DNA of 42,385 nt from Bacteroidales bacterium (GCA_017438945.1 JAFRUI010000002.1:1-42385); one strand, 5' to 3'. Counted from the stretch's first letter, positions 8,012 to 17,129 are shown. A program made the numbers and translations. The notes: generated by a model not told the origin, from the sequence alone.

Positions 8012-8278
8012 TACACTGACGCACTGGATGCCCAATGTGTTCAGACCTTGGCCAAAAACTATCCCAACAACCGCGCAAGCGCCTTCCTCGACTGGTTCGT
8101 CTATAGCGACAACACCATCGACGGTCAGAGTAAGAAGAAAGCCTACACGCTGTTTGAGAGCGGCATTCTCGACAATATGAAGTCTGGCACGGTGGAGTGC
8201 CTCCAGCAGATCCATGCCTACCTCTTCGGCGGGCTCTACAACTTTGCCGGAAAGATACGCACCAAGACCATATCGATA
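8012..8278 (+). pseudogene. Fic/DOC family protein fragment
   Basis: The frame from 8012 reads YTDALDAQCVQTLAKNYPNN, ASAFLDWFVYSDNTIDGQSKKKAY, QQIHAYLFGGLYNFAGKIRTKTIS. This matches the N-terminal and inhibitory-helix-proximal part of Bacteroidetes Fic proteins up to the AG.IRTKNIS segment. The catalytic HPFxxGNGR motif and the rest are missing: similarity ends around 8275 and a trpS promoter follows. Fic proteins AMPylate target proteins and often act as toxins; this copy cannot. Confidence 0.75.
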
Positions 8279-8293
8279 GGTTGCCATTCCCTG

Positions 8294-8323
8294 TTGCCTT
8301 TAACCCAAAAAATTGTATCTTTG
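8294..8323 (+). promoter_or_regulatory. Promoter of trpS
   Basis: TTG (8294-8296) and TATCTTTG (8316-8323) are separated by 19 bp, matching the Bacteroidetes -33/-7 consensus. The ATG follows at 8344, leaving a short leader. This is the clearest promoter in the window. Confidence 0.7.
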
Positions 8324-8343
8324 CGCCCTAAATATTTTGGAAT

Positions 8344-9339
8344 ATGGATAGAGTAGTTAGCGGCATCCGGCCGACCGGTTTTTTACATTTAGGCAACTAT
8401 TTCGGTGCCCTCCGGAACTTCATCAAAATGCAGGAAGAGAACGAATGCTTCTTCTTCATTGCTGATTATCACTCTCTTACAACGCATCCAACCCCGAAGG
8501 ATCTTCATTCTAACGTGAGGAATATCCTCATTGAATATATTGCGGCGGGACTCGACCCCGAAAAGGCGACCATCTACGTGCAGAGCGATGTGCCGCAGGT
8601 GTGCGAGCTTTCCCTGCTGCTCTCTATGAATGTCTATATCGGTGAATTACAGCGCGTTGCATCGTTCAAGGAGAAGGTGCGCCGCCAGCCCGACAACGTG
8701 AACGCCGGTCTTCTGACGTATCCCGTGCTCATGGCCGCCGACATCCTGCTGCATCGCGCCGACAAGGTGCCCGTGGGCAAGGACCAGGAGCAGCATCTGG
8801 AGATGACCCGCGATTTCGCGCAGCGCTTCAACCGCATCTACAAGAACGAGTATTTCAAACTGCCCGTGGCCTATAACTTCGGCAGCGAGCTGGTGAAGAT
8901 CCCCGGTCTGGACGGTTCCACCAAGATGTCCAAGTCCGATAACGAGAACTCCTGCATCTACCTTTCTGACGCTCCGGAAGTTATCCGCAAGAAGGTGATG
9001 AAGGCCGTCTCCGACAGCGGTCCAACAGAGCCGGGACAACCCAAGACGCAGGCCGTGGAGAATCTCTTCCAGCTGATGAAGGCCGTTTCCGCGCCCGACA
9101 CGCTGCAGTATTTCGAGGACCAGTACCAGAACTGCGCCATCCGCTACGGCGACATGAAAAAGCAGCTCGCCGCCGACATGATCGCGTTCGTGCAACCTGT
9201 GTATGAGCGTATCCAGGAGCTGAAACAACAAGAGGACTATATCAGCAAGGTGGCTCGTGAAGGGGCTGAGCGCGCTCGCGAGAGTGCCGCCAAGACGGTG
9301 CGCGAGGTGCGTGACATTATCGGTATAAAATCTTTCTAA
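8344..9339 (+). CDS. trpS: Tryptophan--tRNA ligase
   Basis: A class I aminoacyl-tRNA synthetase of normal length (331 residues) that charges tRNA-Trp in the cytosol. The HIGH-type motif is GFLHLGN (residues 12-18) and the KMSKS motif is at 194-198. The Trp-binding regions (SLLLSMNVYIGELQRV, VLMAADILLHRADKVPVGKDQEQHLE) are intact. The start is fixed by the promoter 20 bp upstream and by GIRPTG directly after it. A VWA-domain gene follows 9 bp downstream and is probably co-transcribed. Base composition rises sharply here compared with the accessory DNA to the left, marking the return to core genome. Confidence 0.97.
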   Translation: MDRVVSGIRPTGFLHLGNYFGALRNFIKMQEENECFFFIADYHSLTTHPTPKDLHSNVRNILIEYIAAGLDPEKATIYVQSDVPQVCELSLLLSMNVYIGELQRVASFKEKVRRQPDNVNAGLLTYPVLMAADILLHRADKVPVGKDQEQHLEMTRDFAQRFNRIYKNEYFKLPVAYNFGSELVKIPGLDGSTKMSKSDNENSCIYLSDAPEVIRKKVMKAVSDSGPTEPGQPKTQAVENLFQLMKAVSAPDTLQYFEDQYQNCAIRYGDMKKQLAADMIAFVQPVYERIQELKQQEDYISKVAREGAERARESAAKTVREVRDIIGIKSF

Positions 9340-9348
9340 CCAACTGAA

Positions 9349-11442
9349 ATGTCATTACTTACACAGTATCCGCTTTGGCTGGCGATTTTCGCTGTCCTGC
9401 TCGGTGTCGGTTACGCGCTGTACCTCTATTTTCGCAATGACAATGTGACTTTCGAGAAACGCGACCGCATCATCATGGCTTCGCTGCGCGGGCTCGCCAT
9501 GTCGCTGCTCGCATTCCTGCTGCTTGCGCCGATGCTCAAGATGATTCGCAAGCAGACCGACAAACCCGTGATTATCTTCTCGATAGACAACAGTGAATCC
9601 GTCAAATCCGGGAAAGATGCGGATTTCTACACGACTGAATATCCGAAGCAGTTGCAGAATGTTGTCAACGAACTCGCCAAGCAGTACGATGTGGATGTCT
9701 ATCTCGTGGGCGATGAAAACCAATTGGTTGACAAGGAGAATGTTAACGTGGATTTCTCCGACAAATCGACGAATCTTTCCGCTTTGTTCGATGACATCAG
9801 TCTGCTGTATTCGAACCGTAATGTAGGCGCAGTGGTGATGCTCACCGACGGTATCTACAATATCGGTTCGAATCCGTATTATGCCGCCCAAAAGGTTGGT
9901 TTTCCGGTATATACCGTCGCTCTCGGATCTGACGAGCAGGCCACGGACCTCTTCATCGCCGACATTGTCCACAACAAGGAGGTGCTGAAGGGCAACCGCG
10001 CTCCCGTGGAGGTGAAGGTGCAAGCGGGCAAGCTTGCCGGCAAGAGCGCAAAGATCACCGTTTCCGATGATAAGGGCGAAGTTTTCAGCAGAACATTGCA
10101 AATATCAGGGAATCAGTATTTTGAGACGGTCTCTTTCTTGGTGGATGCCGAAAATCCCGGTCTCAAGAAGTTCAAGGTCGATTTGGACGAGTTAGACGGG
10201 GAGGTGACGCACAAGAACAACCACGCTCAGTTCTTCATCCGCGTGATCGAGTCCAAGGACAAGATCGCGATAGTTTATGATGCACCGCACCCCGATGTGG
10301 CCGCCATCCGTTCTGCCTTGGAACTCTCTGACAATTACGAAGTTGTCGTGAAGTCCGTGGAGGAGTTCAAGGACAACCCTTCCGATTTCGGGCTGGTCAT
10401 CCTGCATCAGTTGCCGTCACAGAAACACCCCGCTTCCTCGCTGCTTTCGCAGATCCGTCAAAGCGGAGTATCATCTTTGTATATTGTTGGCACACAGACC
10501 GATCTGAATGCCTTCAATGGCTTGAACACAGGATTGCAGATTGCGCAGGGCAAGAATATGACGAACAATGCCACGGCCTCATACAACAACAATTTCATGC
10601 TGTTCTCTTTCTCGGAAGAGGCCCAGCAGTTGTTGCCCTCGTTGCCGCCGTTGCAGGCCCCGTTTGGAACGTATAGAGCCGCTGTCTCTGCAAATCTGTT
10701 TATGACACAGAGAATTAGCGGTGTGGAGACCAAATACCCGCTGATTATGTTCAACGATGTGAACGGAGCTAAGACGGGTGTCATTTCGGGTACGGGACTT
10801 TGGTCGTGGAAGGTTTATGACTACGTGAACACCCAGAACCACGACGCTTTCAACGAGATTGTGAACAAGACTGCGCTGTTCTTGGTGGCCAAGAACGACA
10901 AGAGTCCGTTCCGGGTGCGCCACAACGCCGTCTTCGCTGAGAACGCCCCGGTGGAATTCTCCGCCGAACTCTACAACGAGAGCCACGAACTGGTGAACAC
11001 GCCTGACGTGAAACTCTCCATCAAGGGTAGCGGCGATACCACTTACGATGCGCAGTTCTCCAAGCAGAATAACGCTTACTACCTGAATATGGGTGAATTA
11101 CCCGTTGGGACATATACATGGACGGCCAAGACGCAGCTCGGAAACAAAAGTTACGAGAAGAGCGGCACCTTCTCTGTGCAGGAGATTTTCGTGGAGACCG
11201 CCAATCTGGTCGCCAACCACGACCTGCTGAAGAGCATCGCCCAGACAAGCGGCGGCAAGTGCTTCGCCCGCAATGAGTTGGAAAAGGTGGTCAAGGAAAT
11301 CAAGGCCAACGACAACATCAAGCCGGTGGCCTCATACCAGAAGAAATACTCCATGCTGCTGAACTCTCCGTGGTATTTCGCCACCATCGTGCTGCTTTTG
11401 GGGATCGAGTGGTTTCTGAGGAAATGGCATGGCGGGTATTAA
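9349..11442 (+). CDS. VWA-domain membrane protein
   Basis: The 697-residue protein has two N-terminal membrane helices (about 8-27 and 43-64), then a von Willebrand A domain with a DxSxS metal site (Asp80, Ser82, Ser84) and the downstream LTDGIYN strand, and one C-terminal helix near 672-690. The intervening ~450 residues look like Ig-like/β-sandwich modules. This is the layout of Bacteroidetes 'BatA-like' membrane proteins without the MoxR partner; no MoxR or other Bat genes are present here. It probably works in the envelope, with the VWA and β-domains outside the inner membrane. Its function is unknown. Confidence 0.75.
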   Translation: MSLLTQYPLWLAIFAVLLGVGYALYLYFRNDNVTFEKRDRIIMASLRGLAMSLLAFLLLAPMLKMIRKQTDKPVIIFSIDNSESVKSGKDADFYTTEYPKQLQNVVNELAKQYDVDVYLVGDENQLVDKENVNVDFSDKSTNLSALFDDISLLYSNRNVGAVVMLTDGIYNIGSNPYYAAQKVGFPVYTVALGSDEQATDLFIADIVHNKEVLKGNRAPVEVKVQAGKLAGKSAKITVSDDKGEVFSRTLQISGNQYFETVSFLVDAENPGLKKFKVDLDELDGEVTHKNNHAQFFIRVIESKDKIAIVYDAPHPDVAAIRSALELSDNYEVVVKSVEEFKDNPSDFGLVILHQLPSQKHPASSLLSQIRQSGVSSLYIVGTQTDLNAFNGLNTGLQIAQGKNMTNNATASYNNNFMLFSFSEEAQQLLPSLPPLQAPFGTYRAAVSANLFMTQRISGVETKYPLIMFNDVNGAKTGVISGTGLWSWKVYDYVNTQNHDAFNEIVNKTALFLVAKNDKSPFRVRHNAVFAENAPVEFSAELYNESHELVNTPDVKLSIKGSGDTTYDAQFSKQNNAYYLNMGELPVGTYTWTAKTQLGNKSYEKSGTFSVQEIFVETANLVANHDLLKSIAQTSGGKCFARNELEKVVKEIKANDNIKPVASYQKKYSMLLNSPWYFATIVLLLGIEWFLRKWHGGY

Positions 11443-11580
11443 TTCATAATGCATAATTCATAATTCATAATTCATAATGCATAATGTAGAATGAAGAATT
11501 CCTTCGGTTTTGTTGGGTAGTGGCGGTCGAAGTCCAATTCCCCTTCTATTTTAGAAAGGGTGCCCGTAGGGCGGGGTAGT
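11443..11580. repeat. Word array plus double-hairpin repeat
   Basis: Positions 11443-11500 are tandem variants of ATTCATAATGCATA. Positions 11540-11560 form a hairpin (CCCCTTCTA with TAGAAAGGG), followed at once by GCCC-GTA-GGGC (11562-11572). The layout is that of the short hairpin-type repeats found between Bacteroidales genes. Confidence 0.6.
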
Positions 11581-11648
11581 AATATAAAGAATTCAAAAAA
11601 AACTTGTAAAAGTTAAAGAGCGCAAACTGCAAATTGTAAAAAGTTTTG

Positions 11649-11656
11649 TATCTTTG
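11649..11656 (+). promoter_or_regulatory. -7 promoter box (TATCTTTG) of the response regulator
   Basis: TATCTTTG lies 22 bp before the chosen ATG at 11679, which argues against the earlier in-frame ATG at 11646 because that codon lies upstream of the box. Confidence 0.65.
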
Positions 11657-11678
11657 CGCTTTCATAAATAAAAACAAT

Positions 11679-12362
11679 ATGGAACCGAAAAAGGTATTAT
11701 TAGCGGAAGATGACATGAATCTCGGCAAGGTGTTGACGACGGTGTTGACCGGCAAGGGATTCGATGTGAAACATGCCAACAACGGCGAGGCGGCGTATGA
11801 GCTGTTTTGTCTCAATGAGTTTGACATTTGTCTTATTGACGTGATGATGCCTTTGAAGGATGGTTTCACGTTGGCGCAGGAAATCCGTAAGATGGATAAG
11901 CGGATCCCGATTATCTTCTTGACTGCCAAGACGATGCAGGAGGATATGATCAAGGGGTTGTCCATCGGCGGTGATGATTACATCACGAAGCCGTTCACGA
12001 TGGAGATCCTGTTAGCGCGGATGCAGGCGCTGTTGCGTCGCACGGGGGTACAGGAAGAACCCGAAAGCTATATCGTCAGCATCGGGAATCTGCAGTTCGA
12101 CCGCAAACGTCAGGTCCTGATTTCCAACGGGGAAGAGCACAAGATGACCTCTCGTGAGGCGGCTTTGTTAGATATGCTCTATGAAAAGCGTAACGATGTG
12201 CTGTTCAGAAGCTATGCGTTGAAGAAAATTTGGGGGGAGGACAGCTTCTACAACAGCCGGAATATGGATGTGTATATCACCCGTTTGCGCAAATTGCTGA
12301 AAAACGAACCCAACGTGCAGATTATCAACGTGCACAGCACGGGGTTCAAGCTGGTCTGGTAG
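11679..12362 (+). CDS. OmpR-family response regulator (RprY-like)
   Basis: The 227-residue protein has a receiver domain with the acidic pair Asp11/Asp12, phosphoacceptor Asp54 (CLIDVMMP), Thr82 and Lys104 (ITKPF), then a winged-helix DNA-binding domain (about 130-227, with MTSREAALLDML, NSRNMDVYITRLRKLL and STGFKLVW). It is closely similar in pattern to RprY of Bacteroides. No histidine kinase gene adjoins it: the left neighbour is the VWA gene and the right neighbour is convergent lpxB. It is therefore an orphan in this window and its partner should be elsewhere. Confidence 0.92.
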   Translation: MEPKKVLLAEDDMNLGKVLTTVLTGKGFDVKHANNGEAAYELFCLNEFDICLIDVMMPLKDGFTLAQEIRKMDKRIPIIFLTAKTMQEDMIKGLSIGGDDYITKPFTMEILLARMQALLRRTGVQEEPESYIVSIGNLQFDRKRQVLISNGEEHKMTSREAALLDMLYEKRNDVLFRSYALKKIWGEDSFYNSRNMDVYITRLRKLLKNEPNVQIINVHSTGFKLVW

Positions 12363-12364
12363 GA

Positions 12365-13534
12365 TTAGTTGCGTGCGGCTTGGATGACTACTTCGGCGGC
12401 CTTCTGTGAGGCGGAGCCGTTGCCCAAGCGAGTGTATAATTCCTCATATTGCGCCTTCATCGCGGCGATGTTCTGATCGTCTTCCGTGATGAGGCGCAAT
12501 TCTTTTTCTAATCGTTCGGTGTTGTAGTCGTGTTGGATGAGCTCGGTCACCACGGGGGCGTCCATGATGAGGTTGGGCAGCGAGATGTAGTTGATGCCCG
12601 ATATCAAGTGCTTGGCTATCAGGTAGGAGAGTTCGCTGCCAGCGTAGCAGACCACCTGCGGGGTGCCGATCATGGCGGTTTCGAGGGTGGCGGTGCCGGA
12701 GGCCACGATGGCGGCCTTGGCGTTGGCGAGTAGGGGATAGGTCTGGTCGCAGACGGTACGTATATTGACGTTTTGTAGAGACGTGCCATGGCGCGTCTCT
12801 ACGGGGCGGATATAGGGATTTATATGTTTGTCGTACAGTTCTTTCGGGAGCCAAGAGACGGTGGAAATCACGAATTGGTATTGTGGGAACCGTTCGACCA
12901 TCTGCAGCATCTGCGGGAGGATGGCGTTGATTTCCTGCTTGCGGCTGCCGGGAAGCAACGCGATGATCTCTTTGTCTTCTAATTTGTTAATTGTCTTGAA
13001 GTTGCGGACATCCTCGCGTTCGAGTAGGTCGCGGCTGACGGCATCTAACAGCGGATGCCCCACATAGTGTACGTCCATGCCGTGCTTGGCGTAGAAATCC
13101 TTCTCGAAGGGCAGAATGACCATCATTTCATCGACATCGCGCTTGATTTGCTTGATGCGGCCTTTCTTCCACGCCCAAATCTGGGGCGAAATGTAGTAAA
13201 CGACCTTGATATGGTGTTGTTTGGCGAATTCGGCGATGCGCAGGTTGAAGCCGGGAAGATCGACCAGCACGAGCACGTCGGGTTTCCAGTCGAGGATGTC
13301 GGCTTTGCAGCGTTTCATGTTGCCGAGAACATCTTTCAGGTGCACGAAAACCTCCCAGAACCCCATGTAGGCCATGTCGCGGTAGTGGATGAGCAGCTCG
13401 GTGCCGGCGGAGCGCATCAAGTCACCGCCGCAGCCACGAAACTGAGCTGCAGAATCTTTCTCCCGTATGGCTTTGATGAGGTTGGAGGCGTGCAGGTCGC
13501 CTGACGCCTCCCCGGCCACGATATAATATTTCAT
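12365..13534 (-). CDS. lpxB: Lipid-A-disaccharide synthase
   Basis: A GT19 glycosyltransferase that joins UDP-diacylglucosamine and lipid X into the lipid A disaccharide at the inner membrane. The N-terminal AGEASGDLHASNLI motif and the C-terminal VASGTATLETAMIGTPQVVCY motif are intact, and 389 residues is normal. I start at ATG 13534, since the TTG two codons upstream has no merit. The ATG is 7 bp behind the YqeY stop, so the two form an operon. A 28-bp palindrome (12775-12802) lies inside the gene and encodes VETRHGTSLQ, in a variable region between the IRPx segment and the NVNIRTV strand. The rest of the gene looks undamaged. Confidence 0.95.
   Translation of the reverse strand: MKYYIVAGEASGDLHASNLIKAIREKDSAAQFRGCGGDLMRSAGTELLIHYRDMAYMGFWEVFVHLKDVLGNMKRCKADILDWKPDVLVLVDLPGFNLRIAEFAKQHHIKVVYYISPQIWAWKKGRIKQIKRDVDEMMVILPFEKDFYAKHGMDVHYVGHPLLDAVSRDLLEREDVRNFKTINKLEDKEIIALLPGSRKQEINAILPQMLQMVERFPQYQFVISTVSWLPKELYDKHINPYIRPVETRHGTSLQNVNIRTVCDQTYPLLANAKAAIVASGTATLETAMIGTPQVVCYAGSELSYLIAKHLISGINYISLPNLIMDAPVVTELIQHDYNTERLEKELRLITEDDQNIAAMKAQYEELYTRLGNGSASQKAAEVVIQAARN
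12775..12802. repeat. 28-bp palindromic element inside lpxB (copy 1)
   Basis: The arms GTAGAGACGTGCCA and TGGCGCGTCTCTAC are complementary except for one G-T pair. Read on the lpxB strand it gives V-E-T-R-H-G-T-S-L. The outer nine bases of each arm (GTAGAGACG) are the same as in the copies at 23024 and 29427; only the centre differs, and it differs symmetrically apart from one base. Confidence 0.85.
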
Positions 13535-13541
13535 CGGCAAA

Positions 13542-13994
13542 CTATTGGGCCAAAAGCCGTTTCACGATGTCGGACACCTGCTTGTTGTCGGCCTTGCCGG
13601 CAAACGTCTTGGTGGCCATGCCCATCACCTTGCCCATGTCTTTCATGCCGCTGAAGCCGTTGTCGGCGATGATGCCTTTGATTGTCGCTTCAACCTCCTC
13701 AGGGGAAAGCATTTGCGGAAGGTAGGCCTGGATGATGTCAAGCTGGAACTGTTCCTCGGCAGCCAAATCCTCGCGGTTTTGTGCCTTGTAGGTCTCCGCC
13801 GATTCCTGGCGTTGTTTCACCAATTGTTTCAGAATCTTGATTTCGGACTCCTCGTCAAGGTCCCCGCCACCGCCCTTTTGGGTTTTGGCTAACAGAATGG
13901 CGGATTTCACAGCGCGTAAAGCGTTGAGTTTCTGAGATTCACGGGCCAGCATCGCGGCTTTGATGTCTTCGTTGATTTTTTGCTCTAATGCCAT
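13542..13994 (-). CDS. GatB/YqeY domain protein
   Basis: The 150-residue protein matches YqeY, a stand-alone relative of the tRNA-binding tail domain of GatB: MALEQKINEDIKAAM, LNALRAVKSAIL, RQESAETYKAQNREDLAAEE, YLPQMLSPEEVE, DMGKVMG and a C-terminal VSDIVKRLL. The chosen ATG at 13994 gives the usual family length; a longer frame would overlap the promoter region. It precedes lpxB with 7 bp between them. The physiological role of YqeY is not settled. Confidence 0.92.
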   Translation of the reverse strand: MALEQKINEDIKAAMLARESQKLNALRAVKSAILLAKTQKGGGGDLDEESEIKILKQLVKQRQESAETYKAQNREDLAAEEQFQLDIIQAYLPQMLSPEEVEATIKGIIADNGFSGMKDMGKVMGMATKTFAGKADNKQVSDIVKRLLAQ

Positions 13995-14029
13995 AATGAT
14001 TGCTTTTTTAGTTTTAGGAAACAATGCGG

Positions 14030-14037
14030 CAAAAGTA
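14030..14037 (-). promoter_or_regulatory. -7 promoter box (TACTTTTG) for yqeY-lpxB
   Basis: TACTTTTGC on the minus strand lies 36 bp before the YqeY ATG and fits the TAnnTTTG consensus. Confidence 0.55.
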
Positions 14038-14066
14038 CATAAAATTTGTGTATCTTGCCCTCTTCT

Positions 14067-17027
14067 TTACAGCACTGTCACACTCCCGCTGATGCGGTAG
14101 GGCTTGCCATTGTGGTCGGTGCAGTGGATGACGTAGTTGTAAACCGTGTTGGGAATTATTTTGCCGTTTTTGGTGCCGTCCCATCGGAAATTCTTGTCTT
14201 CGGAGGCGTAAACGAGCTCTCCCCAGCGATTGTAGATGGCAATGTGGAAGGTCACGATCTGGTTGCGGTCGCGTTCGGTCAAGGCAAAACAGTCGTTGAG
14301 GCCATCGGAGTTGCCTGGGGTGAAAGCGTTGGGTAGGGTGAGTGAGGGCGGGCAGAACGGGACGAGGACGGTGGCGGTGCGTTCGCAGGCGTAGTTAGAG
14401 GCAACCACCGTGTAGTAACCGCTCCGGGTCACAAAAATGCTGCTCCCCGTCTCTCCGGTACTCCACAGATAGGTGTCGAAATTGCCATCGACGGAAAGAG
14501 TCGTCTCCTCGGTGAGGCAGAAGTCTGGATTCGAAGAGGTTGTGTGCAAGGTGGTGTCGACCACGGTGAGATGCAGGGTCACCACACTGTCGCATTCGTG
14601 GGATGACACGAAAGTCTTACTGTAAGTTCCGGATTTGGCAAAGATTTCATTTCCCCAGCGATAAGGGCCGCAGGATGTTGCCTCCACCTCGGTTTCGGAA
14701 GGGTGCCCGATGTTGAGTCGCAGCGTGAGCACGCTGTCGCAGCCGCGCGAGTTAGTATAGGTGCGGGTGTACTCGCCACTTTCGGTGTAAGTCTCCCCCT
14801 CCCAGAAAAATTGCTCGCAGGCGGTCACTTCAGTATGCTCTGTTGTCGATGGGTGAATGGTCAGGCTCAGGGTCACTATGCTGTCGCAACCGTTTTGGGC
14901 TGTGAGAGTGCGGGTAGTGGAATAAAGGTCGTTCACTCCCATGTCGGCGGCGGCGATGTGGAAGTCGTAACCGTTGTAGTCCGTGCCGGCACAAACCTCA
15001 TCGTTAACGCTCGTGGTGATGGCTGCGCTTTCCTGTACCTCCACGGTGTCGCTGCTCTGGCAGAGGATTTCCCCGCTCTTTATGACACGCGCGGACAACG
15101 AATAGACACCCGGGTCGGAGACCGATATGGCCGCCGTGGTGGCTCCGGTGTTCCAAAGATAGTTGTAGGCGTTGTTGGGATTGTCTGGTGTCAGCGTCAC
15201 GGAGTGACCGTTGCAGATTTTTCGGCTGTCACCAAGTGATACCTCTGGCCAAGCATGTGTGACAACATGCACGGTGGTGTCGTACCGGCATCCGAATTCA
15301 TCAACGAGGTTTATGGTAAATGGTTGGCTACCAGGGGTCTGCGGAATCAGTGTGGTCTCATCAATGACTTGATCTCCAGTGAAGTACAAAGAGTCGATGT
15401 TGATTGAGTATTCCCAGGTGCTCGGCAGCAGGTTCGGGTCAAGCGCCAGCTCCCATTCCACAATATAACCGTTGTCTTCTTGAATCATATCCTGCACTTG
15501 AATATACCAGTTGCCATTCAACGGACAGCCAATCAAGGTGTTGAAATTCTGGTAGGGATGATAGATTTGTGTCATTTCGGCCACATTGGAAGAATCCACG
15601 CTGTAGGAGTGTGTGTTGTTTCCGAAATACATGAAGTTGGAGTCGTCCCAATGGGGGTTATAATGGCTATGGAAATTTTCGGTCTCGAAGCAGCATCCGT
15701 TAGCGGCGGCATATTGGAATCCAAGAGTGTTGTTGTTGGACCAGATGTAGTTCCAGGGATCTCCCATTGGATTTAGTGAGGGAGAGCAGCCGCCGCCGTC
15801 GGGCCGACAGGCGCTTCCCATGTTGACCCGGAAATATTGCATGCTCCCACCCCAAAGAGTCTGATGGTTTGGGTTGGGAAGGATGGTGCTGGAACTACCG
15901 TTAGGACAGTAAATGTCTATTTTCAGGTCCTCAATGGCGGAATGTTCCATCTTGATGCGCACGTAGAGGATGTCGTTGGCGCTGTTGATCGTGGCACCCG
16001 GGGGAAATTCCGAGAAGGTAACGTTGGAACGGTAGTAAATGCCGTAGGGCGGACAGTAATTGCCGTCAGGGAGAAAGACAGTGTCGTTGACGATAAGGGA
16101 GGCTTGTTGCGAGTGCCCGACTGTCTTCAGAACGATTTGGTTGGTGTCCTCATATCCGTATGTGGGAGAGATGGACTGTCCAGTACACAGTTCGGGGAGC
16201 GTGGCGAGGTGTTTCACCGGATTGGCGGAGACGCGCACGCGAAATGTGACGGGCTGCGTGGCTGGGCATTGCAGCGTGTCTTTTGCCGTGACGACCACCT
16301 CGTATCCCTTACCAGCTGTAAACACGTGGGTGATCTCGTGCATTCCGGCGCCGATGAGGGTGGTGTCGGAACCCAAATTCCATGTGAAAACCGTGGTGGC
16401 GTCGCTTTGACTATATCCCGCCCCAGGCTGATAGATCCCGTTCACGGACAGATGCACTTCCTCGTTTGGACAGAGGTCAATATAGGGGTAGGGGTCGTCA
16501 GGATGCAGTGATGGAACATGTGAGCATCCGGCTTGGTCCAGGGTGATGTTGAAAGGGTGGCATGGAGCCACACATGTGGCATGCAGCGCAAAACCGGCCC
16601 CGTGGTTGTTGCCGAAAAGTGTTATGAAATAAGAGGACTTGAATCGCAGGGTAAGAGCACCCGAGGCATTGCTCTCCGAAGCCATGTAGATGTTGTTATA
16701 GTTGATGTAAGTGTAGTTTGAGTTGTTGATTACGGCTAAAGGGGTGCCTGTAGCCGTGGTTCCGTCGTAGATGTATAGCGTGTCATTGTGGTGGATATCT
16801 ATACTGGAGATTTCGATCGCTATGCGTCCGCTGCTGGCATTCGGGTGGATGGTCAAGGTGTGATTGTTTAGCGGTCCGTATGCCCCTGTAGGACCTCCTT
16901 CATCGTAAATGTTGAAGTCACAGCCAGTTATGCTGGAAGTACTCCCCATATTTATACTTGTCTGCGCGTATGAGGATAGACAGCACAATCCAATAATAGC
17001 TATATATAAAAACGCAGATTTTTTCAT
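14067..17027 (-). CDS. Large secreted protein with CUB-like, P-type and T9SS type B (gliding-motility) C-terminal domains
   Basis: The 986-residue protein has a signal peptide (MKKSAFLYIAIIGLCCLSSYA). A CUB-like module follows (residues about 25-150, with HNDTLYIYDGTT). Then comes a PKD-like segment, a proprotein-convertase P-type β-jelly roll (about 340-540, with VRIKMEHSAIEDLKIDIYCPNG and GNWYIQVQDM) and a series of repeats with conserved C-x-x-x-x-F/Y-W and CDSVVTLxLTV. The tail is the gliding-motility-associated C-terminal domain: LPNAFTPGNSDGLND, then IYNRWGELVYAS, RWDG and the final VTVL. That domain directs type IX secretion and cell-surface attachment. No protease domain is seen although P domains normally accompany one. 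Confidence 0.88.
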   Translation of the reverse strand: MKKSAFLYIAIIGLCCLSSYAQTSINMGSTSSITGCDFNIYDEGGPTGAYGPLNNHTLTIHPNASSGRIAIEISSIDIHHNDTLYIYDGTTATGTPLAVINNSNYTYINYNNIYMASESNASGALTLRFKSSYFITLFGNNHGAGFALHATCVAPCHPFNITLDQAGCSHVPSLHPDDPYPYIDLCPNEEVHLSVNGIYQPGAGYSQSDATTVFTWNLGSDTTLIGAGMHEITHVFTAGKGYEVVVTAKDTLQCPATQPVTFRVRVSANPVKHLATLPELCTGQSISPTYGYEDTNQIVLKTVGHSQQASLIVNDTVFLPDGNYCPPYGIYYRSNVTFSEFPPGATINSANDILYVRIKMEHSAIEDLKIDIYCPNGSSSTILPNPNHQTLWGGSMQYFRVNMGSACRPDGGGCSPSLNPMGDPWNYIWSNNNTLGFQYAAANGCCFETENFHSHYNPHWDDSNFMYFGNNTHSYSVDSSNVAEMTQIYHPYQNFNTLIGCPLNGNWYIQVQDMIQEDNGYIVEWELALDPNLLPSTWEYSINIDSLYFTGDQVIDETTLIPQTPGSQPFTINLVDEFGCRYDTTVHVVTHAWPEVSLGDSRKICNGHSVTLTPDNPNNAYNYLWNTGATTAAISVSDPGVYSLSARVIKSGEILCQSSDTVEVQESAAITTSVNDEVCAGTDYNGYDFHIAAADMGVNDLYSTTRTLTAQNGCDSIVTLSLTIHPSTTEHTEVTACEQFFWEGETYTESGEYTRTYTNSRGCDSVLTLRLNIGHPSETEVEATSCGPYRWGNEIFAKSGTYSKTFVSSHECDSVVTLHLTVVDTTLHTTSSNPDFCLTEETTLSVDGNFDTYLWSTGETGSSIFVTRSGYYTVVASNYACERTATVLVPFCPPSLTLPNAFTPGNSDGLNDCFALTERDRNQIVTFHIAIYNRWGELVYASEDKNFRWDGTKNGKIIPNTVYNYVIHCTDHNGKPYRISGSVTVL

Positions 17028-17058
17028 GAAATCATACCTTACTATATTTTAAAACGTG

Positions 17059-17066
17059 CAAAAATA
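17059..17066 (-). promoter_or_regulatory. -7 promoter box (TATTTTTG), leftward
   Basis: Leftward box 31 bp before the start of the T9SS-type protein gene, in the 102-bp divergent intergenic region. Confidence 0.5.
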
Positions 17067-17086
17067 TAAAAAAACTACGTAATTGC

Positions 17087-17094
17087 TATCTTTG
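17087..17094 (+). promoter_or_regulatory. -7 promoter box (TATCTTTG), rightward
   Basis: Rightward box 35 bp before the porin ATG. The two divergent boxes are 20 bp apart, so polymerase binding at one could hinder the other. Confidence 0.6.
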
Positions 17095-17129
17095 CATAAA
17101 TTTTTTTCCAGCGTAATTGTTTTGATAAT

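Noticed and set aside
14030-14060. Small ORFs upstream of yqeY as leader peptides
   Set aside because: They are open only by chance on the antisense of the YqeY and T9SS genes and lack any RBS or motif.
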